Assembly: GCF_900094705.1 (NCBI RefSeq)
Contig: NZ_FMAR01000013.1
Span: 1 to 64,000, forward strand
DNA length: 64,000 nt
Direction of reading: 5' to 3'
Source: Chitinophaga costaii
GTDB taxonomy: Bacteria; Bacteroidota; Bacteroidia; Chitinophagales; Chitinophagaceae
Made by a program: the position numbers and the translations under genes
Shown here: positions 9,666-18,292 of the stretch, piece after piece
Layout: each line of letters opens with the position of its first letter
How positions within the stretch are numbered: the stretch's first letter is position 1
Notes under the pieces: generated by a model
What the model was told of the DNA's origin: nothing
What the model saw: the letters and a program-made list of their open reading frames with translations, nothing else
The model's database searches: none

Positions 9666-10415
9666 ATGTCAAATTTTGAAAAAAAAGTTGCACTGGTTAC
9701 GGGTGCTGCATCCGGTATAGGAAAAGCAGCCGCAATTGAATTTGCCCGAAGAGGTGCAAAAGTAATTGTATGTGATATCGCCGACGGAACAAGTACAATT
9801 GATGAAATTAAAGCTATAGGTGGAGAGGCTACTTTTGTAAAAACGGATGTTACCAATCCTAGTGATGTAGAAAATGCTGTAAATATTGCTGTAAAAAAAT
9901 ACGGAAGTTTAGATTGTGCATTTAATAATGCCGGTATGGAACTTACAGGTAAAGACGTGCATGAATTATCAGATGAGGAATTTAATAAGGTAATTAATGT
10001 GAATTTAATAGGTGTATGGCATTGTATAAAATACGAAGCTATTCAAATGCTCAAGCAAGGAAAGGGTGCAATAGTAAATACTTCTTCCACAGCAGGACTT
10101 GTTGCCCTTGCTCAGCTATCTTCTTATGCTTCATCAAAACATGGAGTTATAGGACTAACAAAAGCCGCTGCTGTTGATTATGCACGTAAAGGTATTCGTG
10201 TAAATGCGGTTTGTCCGGGTGCTATTAAAACTCCCATGCTTCAAAAATCGCTTGAAAGTGAAGAGACGAGACATAGTATTGAAAATGCACAAGTAATGGG
10301 CCGCTTGGGTGAACCGGAAGAACTTGCTAAAGCAGCAGTATTCCTTTGTTCGGATGATGCCTCCTACATTACGGGGGTAGCATTACCTGTTGACGGTGGC
10401 TGGACTGCCGTTTAA
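9666..10415 (+). CDS. SDR-family NAD(P)-dependent oxidoreductase
   Basis: A 249-residue classical short-chain dehydrogenase/reductase: Rossmann TGAASGIG at 12-19, NNAG motif (FNNAGMEL), catalytic Ser in VNTSSTAG, the YASSK catalytic Tyr/Lys, PGAIKTPM, and the C-terminal SYITGVALPVDGGW. The acidic residue after the second strand (VIVCDIAD) favours NAD over NADP. The substrate cannot be told from sequence. The gene is clearly AT-richer than its neighbours, sits between an aldehyde dehydrogenase remnant and an inverted repeat, and looks horizontally acquired. It is complete and may be functional. Confidence 0.92.
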   Translation: MSNFEKKVALVTGAASGIGKAAAIEFARRGAKVIVCDIADGTSTIDEIKAIGGEATFVKTDVTNPSDVENAVNIAVKKYGSLDCAFNNAGMELTGKDVHELSDEEFNKVINVNLIGVWHCIKYEAIQMLKQGKGAIVNTSSTAGLVALAQLSSYASSKHGVIGLTKAAAVDYARKGIRVNAVCPGAIKTPMLQKSLESEETRHSIENAQVMGRLGEPEELAKAAVFLCSDDASYITGVALPVDGGWTAV

Positions 10416-10474
10416 AAACAGGATGGAGTTAATAAAAAGCTATATCATTTTTTTTAAAATAATTGAAAATGATT

Positions 10475-10569
10475 CATTATTGTCCGACTAAAATCATGTA
10501 AGAAACAGCGGGATCCCTTTGTCAATAAGGGTTGCCGTTTAAAAATTGATTGTCACAAAATCAGGGGGA
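10475..10569 (-). repeat. 95-bp inverted repeat, right copy
   Basis: This is the inverted partner of positions 1-95. The nine or so mismatches are scattered and there are no gaps. The outward-facing edge is the GGGGG run at 10564-10568, and the inward edge (CATTATTGTCCGAC) begins 60 bp after the SDR stop. No direct target duplication can be checked because the left flank is outside the window. Confidence 0.85.
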
Positions 10570-10671
10570 GTACACCTTTAGCATTAAGTTGAAAAAGTCA
10601 AATAATGCATTGTGTGTCTTTCGCCCTGCCTTACAGGTATTTTTTATAAATTCCGGCACAATTTCAAAAAC

Positions 10672-10722
10672 TGTGTAAAATAAAAAAATCGAGGTTCCGC
10701 CTCGATTTTTTTATTTTACACA
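10672..10722. terminator. Long perfect hairpin, bidirectional terminator-like
   Basis: Two perfect 23-base arms (10672-10694 and 10700-10722) flank the loop TTCCG. The core is CGAGG/CCTCG with A7/T7 runs outside it, so either strand would give a GC stem followed by a U run, as in an intrinsic terminator. The complementarity continues beyond the A/T run to TGTGTAAAAT/ATTTTACACA, longer than a terminator needs. No gene ends directly against it: the SDR stop is about 260 bp upstream. Confidence 0.7.
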
Positions 10723-10833
10723 TACACAGCAAAATGTGACCAGAAAACATTATTTCAGACGATTTTCTGAAACAATCAAAACAGGTAAGGAAATGAATAA
10801 TTTCCTTGCCCAGCTACAGAAAGGCGGCTTTGA

Positions 10834-11184
10834 AAAAATGCCGGCCTCAAATCTCCAATGGGTTATGAATCGGTGATTAAAAACGGAGAGCGTAAAATAG
10901 TCATCCATAAAATTGGTGAGCATTTAAGCAATGCCTTCCATTGGAAATTGGAAGGGAGAAAGAACGAGGAGATATCAGAACGGCTCAGGGCATTAAAGGT
11001 CATCATCTACAAACAAAAACTAAGTATGATATTTTCTAACCCGTATTATTGCGATGTTCCCTTACACAAAAATATTAAGACCATTTACGACGAACGGGCA
11101 AAGAATATTACCGATGAGAAAAATGATCTGGAAGTAAACTTAAAGGAGATACAAAAGCACCTGGATAAATTAGGAGAGAAATAG
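10834..11184 (+). pseudogene. Serine-recombinase fragment
   Basis: The open frame reads LKSPMGYESVIKNGERKIVI, then AFHWKLEGRKNEEISERLRA and YKQKLSMIFSNPYYC, which is the Recombinase domain of large serine recombinases (family pattern: P.GY..., ...KQ..S.IF.NP.Y.G). The catalytic resolvase domain is missing, and an in-frame TGA lies at 10831. After NPYYC the sequence jumps to a coiled-coil-like tail (ERAKNITDEKNDLEVNLKEI) without the zinc-ribbon section, implying an internal deletion. The ATG at 10858 is internal to the motif and not a genuine start. This is a decayed integrase of a mobile element lying next to tRNA-Pro. Confidence 0.75.
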
Positions 11185-11218
11185 TACATACCAGACGTGC
11201 GTTTCAGGCGAAAATGAA

Positions 11219-11254
11219 AAAGGGGAAGGTGGCACATTTGCTACCTTCCCCTTT
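11219..11254 (-). terminator. Terminator of tRNA-Pro
   Basis: A 12-bp stem (AAAGGGGAAGGT at 11219-11230 with ACCTTCCCCTTT at 11243-11254) around a 12-base loop lies just 3' of the tRNA on the minus strand, followed by a T run (complement of 11217-11220). Confidence 0.75.
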
Positions 11255-11258
11255 CAAG

Positions 11259-11332
11259 TCGGGATGACAGGATTCGAACCTGCGACCTCGTCGTCCCGAA
11301 CGACGCGCGCTACCGGGCTGCGCTACATCCCG
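11259..11332 (-). tRNA. tRNA-Pro (anticodon CGG)
   Basis: The minus strand folds as a 74-base tRNA: acceptor CGGGATG/CATCCCG with discriminator A, D arm GCGC...GCGC, anticodon arm CGTCG-TTCGGGA-CGACG (anticodon CGG, reading CCG), variable loop, and T arm with GGTTCGAATCC. CCA is not encoded. It is followed by a strong terminator. The adjacent recombinase remnant suggests this tRNA may have been an integration target, though no attachment duplicate was seen. Confidence 0.95.
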
Positions 11333-11482
11333 AGGGAGAAAAACAGGGCTGCAATATAGAGATTTTTAACAATTGCAAACATAAAAATTTCGTTTTGAAG
11401 GAGCTTAATGTGCTGTAACATAATACCAGTGCAATTTTATACAATGCAATTGCCTGCCGGTAAAAGTGGCGAAACAAAAGTC

Positions 11483-14400
11483 TTAGCTTACAAGCGACAA
11501 CAAGTCGGCTTTGCTCAGGGTATTAAATATATCACTATCGGATTTAATCAGGGTATTGGCCAGTGAACGCTTACTTTCCTGCAAACGCAATAATTTTTCT
11601 TCAATGGTGCCGGGGCAGATTAGCCGTACGGCTACTACATTTTTTTGCTGGCCGATGCGGTACACCCGGTCAATGGCCTGGTTTTCCACGGCTGGATTCC
11701 ACCATGGGTCCACGATATACACATAATCTGCTGCAGTAAGGTTCAGGCCCAGGCCTCCTGCTTTAAGGCTCACCAGGAACACGCGCACGGCTGTATTTTC
11801 CTGAAATTCCTGTACGGCCCGTTCCCGATGTCGGGTGCTGCCGGTTAATTTTTCAAAGGGAATACCACGTTTTTCCAGGGCGGCGCGTATGAGTTCCAGC
11901 ATGCCTACAAACTGTGAGAACACCAGTATTTTGTGGTTCGCCGATTTATGCTCGATTTGTTTCATCAGCATTTCTATCTTGGCAGCCCCGTCGCCAAATA
12001 GTTTTTCTTCCTTTAATAAAATTGGTGAATTACAGATCAGCCGCAGTTTGGTGAGGTTACTCAAGACATGCAGCGTGTTTTGCGCGAGGTCTTCTGTTTT
12101 TACCCCTTCCAGGTAATCCCGGAATAGCTGTTCGTACTGCTGGTATACCTTCCATTGCTCATCGCCCATGGGGCAGTGCAGTACCATTTCCGTTTTCTGC
12201 GGTAGTTCTGCGGCTACCTGCTCCTTTGTTCTGCGCAGGATGAAGGGTTGTATTTTTCGTTGCAGGATAGCGGCATGTTCGCTGTCTTTAAACTTGTCTA
12301 TCGGAAACGCATATACGTCTTTAAAGAATTGCTTACTACCTAGTAGACCAGGGCAGGCAAAAGACAATTGCCCATAGAGGTCAAAGGTATTGTTCTCCAC
12401 TGGCGTACCGGTAATCACTATGCGGTTGCGGGCCTGCAACAATCTTACGGCTTTGTACCGTTGGGAGGTAGGATTTTTTATGAGCTGTGATTCATCCAGG
12501 AAAATGTAGTTGAAAACATATTTCCGCAAATAGGTGATGTCCGACAGCAAGGTACCATAAGTGGTAATGACCACCTCATAAGGGCTGAAATCCTGTTCCT
12601 TCCGCACCCTTGCTGTACCGTACAGGGTGAGTACTTTGATAGACGGCGCAAATTTATGAAGTTCGGCTTCCCAGTTAAACACCAGGGAAGTAGGCACCAC
12701 CAGCAAGTTGGTTTGCTGGGATACCTTTTCGCGCTGCGAAAGTATGAAGGCAATTATTTGAAGGGATTTACCCAATCCCATATCGTCCGCCAGGCAGCCG
12801 CCGAAATTCAGATCGTCGAGAAAATTCAGCCAGTTCAGGCCCTGCCGCTGGTATTCGCGCAGGGTACCCTGTAAGGCGGCTGGTATGGGTACTTCGGTAA
12901 TACGGGCGGGGTCGCTGAGGTATTGTCTATACTTATCCAGTTCCGACTGCACATTTTCGTCCAGGTTGGCGGCGTCATATAGATCGGATATGGCGGAGAA
13001 ATTGACTTTAGGAGTCAGCAGGTGTTCGTCGATGACGGTGCCGGCGTCGAAATACCGGGCAAAGCGGGCTATCCATTCTTCGGGTAAGATGCCCTGTGTG
13101 CCATCGTCCAGTTGCACAAAACGGCTTTTGTTACGCACCGCCTTGAGCAGCTGTGGCAGCGAAGCTTTTTTGCGGGCAAAGCTAACGTTGATGTCTGTAT
13201 TAAACCAGTTGATACCACTGGTTACTGTGATAGCTATTGCGGCTTTATTGGGATTGAGTTTAATATTTTTTAACTGGTTAAATCCAAGTACGGTAATACC
13301 GGCATCTTTCCAGTTTTCGAAGGCTTGCAAAAACCAGTCGTTTTCCAGGAATTCCAGCCTGGTTACATAAAAGTAAGACAGATCATTTTCCAGTTGTTCG
13401 GCAAAATCGTTGTGCTGTAGCAGGAGCAGCGCAGTGAAATCTGTTTCTGCCGCAGCATTGCGGTACACGATGGTAGCCTGCCCGTTTTCATCTGGCATGT
13501 ATAAAGTGCGTTTGGTGCGGATGGGTACTTCCACTGGTCCGTACTTCATTACGGGAGTTATCATGATGTAGTTATCCAGGTCCGAGAGGAAGAGGATGCG
13601 CTCCGGCATGGGCATAGGGGGAGGCGGTGCTGCTGTAATAGCGGCTGTTTCGGGGTATAGCACGGTTACAAAGTCTTCCAATTTCGACAATACTTCCTGC
13701 TGAAACAGTACAAACTTTGAAGCATGGATGGTAAGCTGGTATTGGTGCTTTTTAAAAAAGTCGATCACCTTCAGGAAAGGGTAGTGTCCTACCAGGTGAA
13801 GTGTATTTTCTAATTGTATGAAATAATCGAAACGCAGTTTGGTATTGCGTAACGGATAAACCAGGCCATCGATCAGCACCTGGGCGCTGATGTGGTAAAA
13901 GGGTTCCTGCCATTTTACTTCAATACGCAATTCTTTCAAGAATGTGCCGAATGTAACGGGTTCCAGTGCATTGGCCACTACGTTTTCGGATATACGCGCA
14001 TTATGCGCATAAAACCTTAACCCCAGCGGGTTGCGGACTACGGCCTTTAAGCCTTCGAGGTCGGCGGCGCTGCTTTGAACCGAAATATTGTTTTGAAATT
14101 TAGCGATGCCCGTGTAGAATTTCAATTCCTCCGCTTGCTGCGTTTCCCAGGCCAGGGGCAGTGCGGCTTGTAGCTGCAAAGGATTTTTCAACTTGCCGGT
14201 CCCGGTGGTGGCTGCACTGTAGAGTTCTGTACAGATTTGTTTATAATATTTATGCTGGCGTAATACAACGAAGGTTTGTTTGCCCGGAGAGGCTTGTAAT
14301 GTGGGTGGTAGCAAGGTGCCAGGATCTGGCAGCAGTAAAGCCTTCAAATCGTGCGTGATTTCTGGTGTCACTGCAAAAAGCCCGGCATTATGGGGTGTTA

Positions 14401-14851
14401 CCTGCAGCTTTTGTTTTTCATATTGTACGTCAAAATGTTGGTCCAGTAAGGGTTCGTCCTGCATGCCATATGGGGCGGCATAAGGCCGCAATAGGCGCTG
14501 GCGCACCACGGGATCAAAAAATAGCCGCAGCTCGTCCCGGTATGCCAGGGTGTATAGGGCGTGGGCCTGGTGCGCGCAAAGTGCGTTGGGCAGGGCAGCA
14601 GGGCAGGGGCAATACAGGGCCAACTTGCCGCCACTTTCCTGCAATCTAATTTCCGGGTAAGTAACAATGTCAGACATTGTTTTAAAAACGGCTGCTCCCA
14701 TTTTGATGCTTTCCGCCACCAGATCGCTGTGCGCCCATTCCTCCGGTGAAATGCCGGCCTGTACATGTTGGGCTATGAAGGCCATGTCCAGCAAAGCCGG
14801 ATCGAATGGCGCGAAAATAAAGGCGGTTGACTCATCAAATAAATCGTTCAT
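11483..14851 (-). CDS. SNF2-family DEAD-box helicase with N-terminal SWIM zinc finger
   Basis: An 1122-residue Swi2/Snf2 ATPase. Near the N-terminus a CPC...CAH array (Cys81, Cys83, Cys92, His94) matches the SWIM zinc-binding motif. The middle region is a bacterial SNF2 accessory part of unknown fold. The C-terminal half has the motor: Walker A in DDMGLGKSLQ, LLVVPTSLVFNW, motif II DESQ, VITGTPVENN, then helicase C with KILVFSQFVGML and the arginine-finger motif VYRIGQQK. These enzymes translocate on duplex DNA or remodel RNA polymerase or other protein-DNA complexes; the specific target is unknown. It is transcribed divergently from the lipoprotein at 14973 and has no operon partner. Confidence 0.92.
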   Translation of the reverse strand: MNDLFDESTAFIFAPFDPALLDMAFIAQHVQAGISPEEWAHSDLVAESIKMGAAVFKTMSDIVTYPEIRLQESGGKLALYCPCPAALPNALCAHQAHALYTLAYRDELRLFFDPVVRQRLLRPYAAPYGMQDEPLLDQHFDVQYEKQKLQVTPHNAGLFAVTPEITHDLKALLLPDPGTLLPPTLQASPGKQTFVVLRQHKYYKQICTELYSAATTGTGKLKNPLQLQAALPLAWETQQAEELKFYTGIAKFQNNISVQSSAADLEGLKAVVRNPLGLRFYAHNARISENVVANALEPVTFGTFLKELRIEVKWQEPFYHISAQVLIDGLVYPLRNTKLRFDYFIQLENTLHLVGHYPFLKVIDFFKKHQYQLTIHASKFVLFQQEVLSKLEDFVTVLYPETAAITAAPPPPMPMPERILFLSDLDNYIMITPVMKYGPVEVPIRTKRTLYMPDENGQATIVYRNAAAETDFTALLLLQHNDFAEQLENDLSYFYVTRLEFLENDWFLQAFENWKDAGITVLGFNQLKNIKLNPNKAAIAITVTSGINWFNTDINVSFARKKASLPQLLKAVRNKSRFVQLDDGTQGILPEEWIARFARYFDAGTVIDEHLLTPKVNFSAISDLYDAANLDENVQSELDKYRQYLSDPARITEVPIPAALQGTLREYQRQGLNWLNFLDDLNFGGCLADDMGLGKSLQIIAFILSQREKVSQQTNLLVVPTSLVFNWEAELHKFAPSIKVLTLYGTARVRKEQDFSPYEVVITTYGTLLSDITYLRKYVFNYIFLDESQLIKNPTSQRYKAVRLLQARNRIVITGTPVENNTFDLYGQLSFACPGLLGSKQFFKDVYAFPIDKFKDSEHAAILQRKIQPFILRRTKEQVAAELPQKTEMVLHCPMGDEQWKVYQQYEQLFRDYLEGVKTEDLAQNTLHVLSNLTKLRLICNSPILLKEEKLFGDGAAKIEMLMKQIEHKSANHKILVFSQFVGMLELIRAALEKRGIPFEKLTGSTRHRERAVQEFQENTAVRVFLVSLKAGGLGLNLTAADYVYIVDPWWNPAVENQAIDRVYRIGQQKNVVAVRLICPGTIEEKLLRLQESKRSLANTLIKSDSDIFNTLSKADLLSLVS

Positions 14852-14972
14852 AGCATAAACGAAAGTAGGGAATTTCCAAAAGGTCTTATTTTAAAAAACT
14901 TTCAATATATTATAAAATTTTAATTTATATTTACTGCAACCTTATAAACCCATTTTTAAATTAATACCCCAT

Positions 14973-15584
14973 ATGACAATCTCCAAAGCTTTATGTTTTT
15001 GCCTTTTAGCAATAGGTTTCAGTACCCTCGCTGCTTGTAAAAAGGAAGAAAGTGCTTCCGGTACAGATGCCAGCGCCGCGCGCTTGGAAGGCACCTGGAA
15101 GTTTGCCTACATGACTGGCTCTACCCGCGCCACCATCACTGAAACCATCGATGGCCAAACGCAGACCTCTATTACGCTGGCCGATTTCGTTACCTCCAAC
15201 AATGCAGGTACTATTACTATGGAGCAGGGAAAATTTACGAGCAACAATGTGGGCTATGATATGCTCTACAACATACTTTCTATATCATTGGATCCTGAAC
15301 CAGATACTTTATCGGTACCTTATAATTATACGGTGCCACCCAGCAGCAATAGTGGTACCTATAAGGTTATAGGCGACTCGTTGTATACCGACGCTGCGCT
15401 GGTAGCGGTTTCTACTACCGGACTGGGAAGCACCGTTCCCACAACTACAGGCGGAAAATTTTCCTGGAGTGGCGATACATTGGTACTTACTAGCACCATA
15501 GCTATACAAAATTCCACTACGGAAAGCGGCATCACAGTGTCGACAAATGAAAGTGCAAAAGTGATTACCAAGCTGGTAAAATAA
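14973..15584 (+). CDS. Hypothetical lipoprotein, lipocalin-like
   Basis: A 203-residue protein with a lipoprotein signal ending TLAAC (Cys22), then KKEE and a Ser/Thr/Ala linker. The mature part begins LEGTWKFAYMTG, the opening of many Bacteroidota lipocalin-like/DUF lipoproteins, and continues as beta-rich, Thr-rich sequence. No catalytic motif is visible. It is single, preceded by an AT-rich promoter-like region and followed by a clear terminator. Function unknown; outer-membrane or periplasmic location follows from the signal. Confidence 0.75.
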   Translation: MTISKALCFCLLAIGFSTLAACKKEESASGTDASAARLEGTWKFAYMTGSTRATITETIDGQTQTSITLADFVTSNNAGTITMEQGKFTSNNVGYDMLYNILSISLDPEPDTLSVPYNYTVPPSSNSGTYKVIGDSLYTDAALVAVSTTGLGSTVPTTTGGKFSWSGDTLVLTSTIAIQNSTTESGITVSTNESAKVITKLVK

Positions 15585-15606
15585 AGGTTTGGTTTCTTAA
15601 AAACGA

Positions 15607-15645
15607 AGCCCTGGCACTACAAACGTCCAGGGCTTTTTGTTTGGT
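15607..15645 (+). terminator. Terminator after the lipoprotein gene
   Basis: Nine-bp stem AAGCCCTGG (15607-15615) with CCAGGGCTT (15628-15636), followed by a T-rich tail. Confidence 0.85.
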
Positions 15646-15686
15646 TCTTTGCACCACAGATCAAGGAAGTGTACAGCTTGCATATT

Positions 15687-15896
15687 TTATTCTTGTATGC
15701 TGGCTTTAAATCCTATTGCTTGCAGCGCTGCTATAATGGCTTGGGCGGAAGTACTGGTGTTTACTGTTAATATTTTCTGTGGGTTGGCGGTATCTACCTG
15801 CCAATTATGCACCCCGGCTACCTGGTTCAGTGCCGGTGTAGCCTTAGCCACGCAACCGCTGCAATTAATGTTCGTTTTAAATTGTATCGTGCTCAT
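15687..15896 (-). CDS. copZ: HMA-domain copper chaperone, CopZ-like
   Basis: A 69-residue single heavy-metal-associated domain: beta strand TIQFKTNINCSGC with the metal-binding Cys12 and Cys15, then the ferredoxin-like beta-alpha-beta pattern. The usual GMTC is replaced by NINC, as in several Bacteroidota members. It lies 75 bp downstream of the copper ATPase in the same orientation, so it probably shuttles Cu(I) to the ATPase or its N-terminal domain. The metal is inferred from the neighbours. Confidence 0.85.
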   Translation of the reverse strand: MSTIQFKTNINCSGCVAKATPALNQVAGVHNWQVDTANPQKILTVNTSTSAQAIIAALQAIGFKASIQE

Positions 15897-15971
15897 ATGA
15901 TTACTTTTTACAAAGGTCTGTTTTACTGGAGCTGGCCAGTTACCGTATTTTCGGAAATATTTGCATAATTT

Positions 15972-18188
15972 TTAACGGAGGGTTTTCCATTGCAGCCGCA
16001 GGCTATTGGCCACCACACTCACAGAACTTAGCGCCATGGCGGCACCAGCTATCATGGGATTGAGCAGGAAACCATTTACCGGGAATAAAATGCCGGCAGC
16101 CAGGGGAATGCCGATAAGGTTATAAATAAACGCCCATCCCAGGTTTTGACGTATAGTCATTACCGTTAGTTTTGATAAGCGGATAGCCTTGGGTATTTGT
16201 TCCAGATCAGACGATACAAGGGTGATGCGGGCCACATCCATGGCAATTTCGCTGCCGTGGCCCATGGCAATGCTTACGTCTGCCTGTGCCAGCGCCTGGG
16301 CATCGTTAATGCCATCTCCGGCCATGGCTACGATATGGCCTTGGGCCTGTAGTTCGGCTACAAATGCGGCTTTGCGGCCAGGTAGCACGCCGGCTTCATA
16401 ATGTTGGATGCCGGCTTGTTGCGCAATGGCGGCAGCCGTGGCGGGCTGATCGCCGGTAAGCATATATACAGTAATAGCTGCATCCTGCAGGGCACGTACG
16501 GCACGTACGGAGCTGGATTTTAACTGGTCTTCCAGGGCAATCACCGCCAGCGTTTGTGAGGCATTGGCAAAGTATACGACCGTTTTTGCTTCCATTTGCC
16601 AATTTTGGGCTATGGTGGCCAGTGCGGGATCTATCACGATATGATGCATTTCCAGCAAGCGAAGATTACCTACGAAGTAATCCGCCCCTGCAGAGGTGGC
16701 TTTTACCCCCGCGCCGGGAATATTTTCTATGTTGCTCACCCCAACGGGTAGCTGTGCAGGAAAGCAGGCTGCCACGGCGGCTGCCAGCGGGTGGGTGGAT
16801 TGCTGTTCTATCGCGGCCAGCACCTGTTTGTAAGCATCATCCGGCTGATACCATTGTACCCCCGTTACCTTCGGCTTGCCTTCGGTGAGCGTGCCGGTTT
16901 TATCCAACACTACCGTATCTACTTGCTGGGCCAATTCCAGGCTTTCTGCGTCTTTAATAAGTATGCCCTGTTCTGCACCTTTTCCTACTCCCATCATGAT
17001 GGCAGTAGGCGTGGCCAGTCCCAGGGCGCAGGGGCAGGCAATAATCAAAACGGTAACCAGCCCCACTAAGCCATGGGCCATGCTTTGGGGGCCCCCTGCT
17101 ACTGTCCATACCAGGAGGGTAAGTAGGGCAATGCCTATTACCACCGGTACAAAAATACCTGCTATCTTATCCACGCGATTTTGCACCGGCGCTTTACTGC
17201 CTTGTGCTGCCTGTACCATTTCAATAATGTGCGCGAGCACCGTATCGGCGCCGGTTTTTTCTGCCATAAAATGAAAATTGCCTTGCTGATTAATGGTGCC
17301 GGCATACACCAGGTCCCCACGGTTTTTTTCCACGGGCAACGGCTCGCCACTGATCATACTTTCCACTACGAAACTATGTCCCTCTGTTACGCGTCCATCT
17401 ACAGCAATGCGCTCCCCGGCCCTTGCCAGCAGTACGTTTCCGGGTTGCACATCGTTCACGGGTATTTCTAATAAAGTACCATTACCCTGGAGCATCAATA
17501 CCGTTTTAGGTTGTAAGCCCATTAACTTTTTAATGGCGCTGGCAGTGCCGCTTTTTGCTTTTTCTTCCAGCCACCTGCCCAGCAGGATAAATGCAATTAC
17601 TACAGCGGCAGCTTCAAAGTATACGGGTGCATGAATACCCTGTGCATGCCAGTACCCGGGCCATAAAGTGTTATACACGCTGAAAATGTAAGCCACGCTG
17701 GTACTCATGGCCACCAATGTATCCATATTGGCTTTCCGGTGACGGAGCTGCTTCCAGGCGTTTGCGTAAAAAGACTGGCCAAAGTAAAAGAGGAAAGGAG
17801 TAGCCATTGCCCACATGATATAGTTGGCATATGGTATATGCATAAAGAACATGCCGATGATCACCAAGGGAATAGCCAGCAGCAAGGCTGCCATGGTTTT
17901 GCGTTTTAAGGCATTCAAGTGTTCCTGTTGGTGCTCTTCAAAAGCCTGATCCGCATTGTCCTGGATGAGCAGGTCGTAACCAATATTTTGTAGCGCCTTT
18001 TTAAACAGAATGGGATTGGTTTGGGATGGATCATATGCTACCCGGGCGCTGGCATTGGCATAGTTTACAGTGGCGCTGATAACACCGGGTAAATATTGTA
18101 AGGTGCTTTCTGTACTCACTGCGCAGGCTGCACAATTCATATTCAGTACAGGGAAATTTTTTATGATGGCAGGCGTCGTATTGGTCAT
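15972..18188 (-). CDS. copA: Copper-exporting P1B-type ATPase
   Basis: A 738-residue heavy-metal P-type ATPase. N-terminal HMA domain with NMNCAAC (Cys19, Cys22), eight predicted membrane helices, actuator SGEPLPV, the CPC membrane metal site (about 385-387, [12 protein letters not shown]), phosphorylation motif DKTGTLTEG (Asp about 429), the P1B signature HPLAAA, and hinge GDGINDA. The CPC motif with this helix pattern is typical of Cu(I)/Ag(I) exporters. The gene is 104 bp downstream of an HMA-AraC regulator and upstream of a CopZ-like chaperone, giving a sensor-exporter-chaperone unit on the minus strand. Confidence 0.95.
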   Translation of the reverse strand: MTNTTPAIIKNFPVLNMNCAACAVSTESTLQYLPGVISATVNYANASARVAYDPSQTNPILFKKALQNIGYDLLIQDNADQAFEEHQQEHLNALKRKTMAALLLAIPLVIIGMFFMHIPYANYIMWAMATPFLFYFGQSFYANAWKQLRHRKANMDTLVAMSTSVAYIFSVYNTLWPGYWHAQGIHAPVYFEAAAVVIAFILLGRWLEEKAKSGTASAIKKLMGLQPKTVLMLQGNGTLLEIPVNDVQPGNVLLARAGERIAVDGRVTEGHSFVVESMISGEPLPVEKNRGDLVYAGTINQQGNFHFMAEKTGADTVLAHIIEMVQAAQGSKAPVQNRVDKIAGIFVPVVIGIALLTLLVWTVAGGPQSMAHGLVGLVTVLIIACPCALGLATPTAIMMGVGKGAEQGILIKDAESLELAQQVDTVVLDKTGTLTEGKPKVTGVQWYQPDDAYKQVLAAIEQQSTHPLAAAVAACFPAQLPVGVSNIENIPGAGVKATSAGADYFVGNLRLLEMHHIVIDPALATIAQNWQMEAKTVVYFANASQTLAVIALEDQLKSSSVRAVRALQDAAITVYMLTGDQPATAAAIAQQAGIQHYEAGVLPGRKAAFVAELQAQGHIVAMAGDGINDAQALAQADVSIAMGHGSEIAMDVARITLVSSDLEQIPKAIRLSKLTVMTIRQNLGWAFIYNLIGIPLAAGILFPVNGFLLNPMIAGAAMALSSVSVVANSLRLQWKTLR

Positions 18189-18292
18189 AATCTATTCACT
18201 TAATAGATTACAAAGATCCTGCAATGGGGTGGGGTAAGTGTTACACAATTATGGGTTTGGTTTATATAATTTCTGGCGAGGCTTTGTTTTGC

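Noticed and set aside
10858..11184. Reading the 108-codon frame as a complete small gene
   Set aside because: The ATG is the Met of a conserved recombinase PMGY motif; the matching sequence continues upstream in frame to 10834, so it is a fragment.
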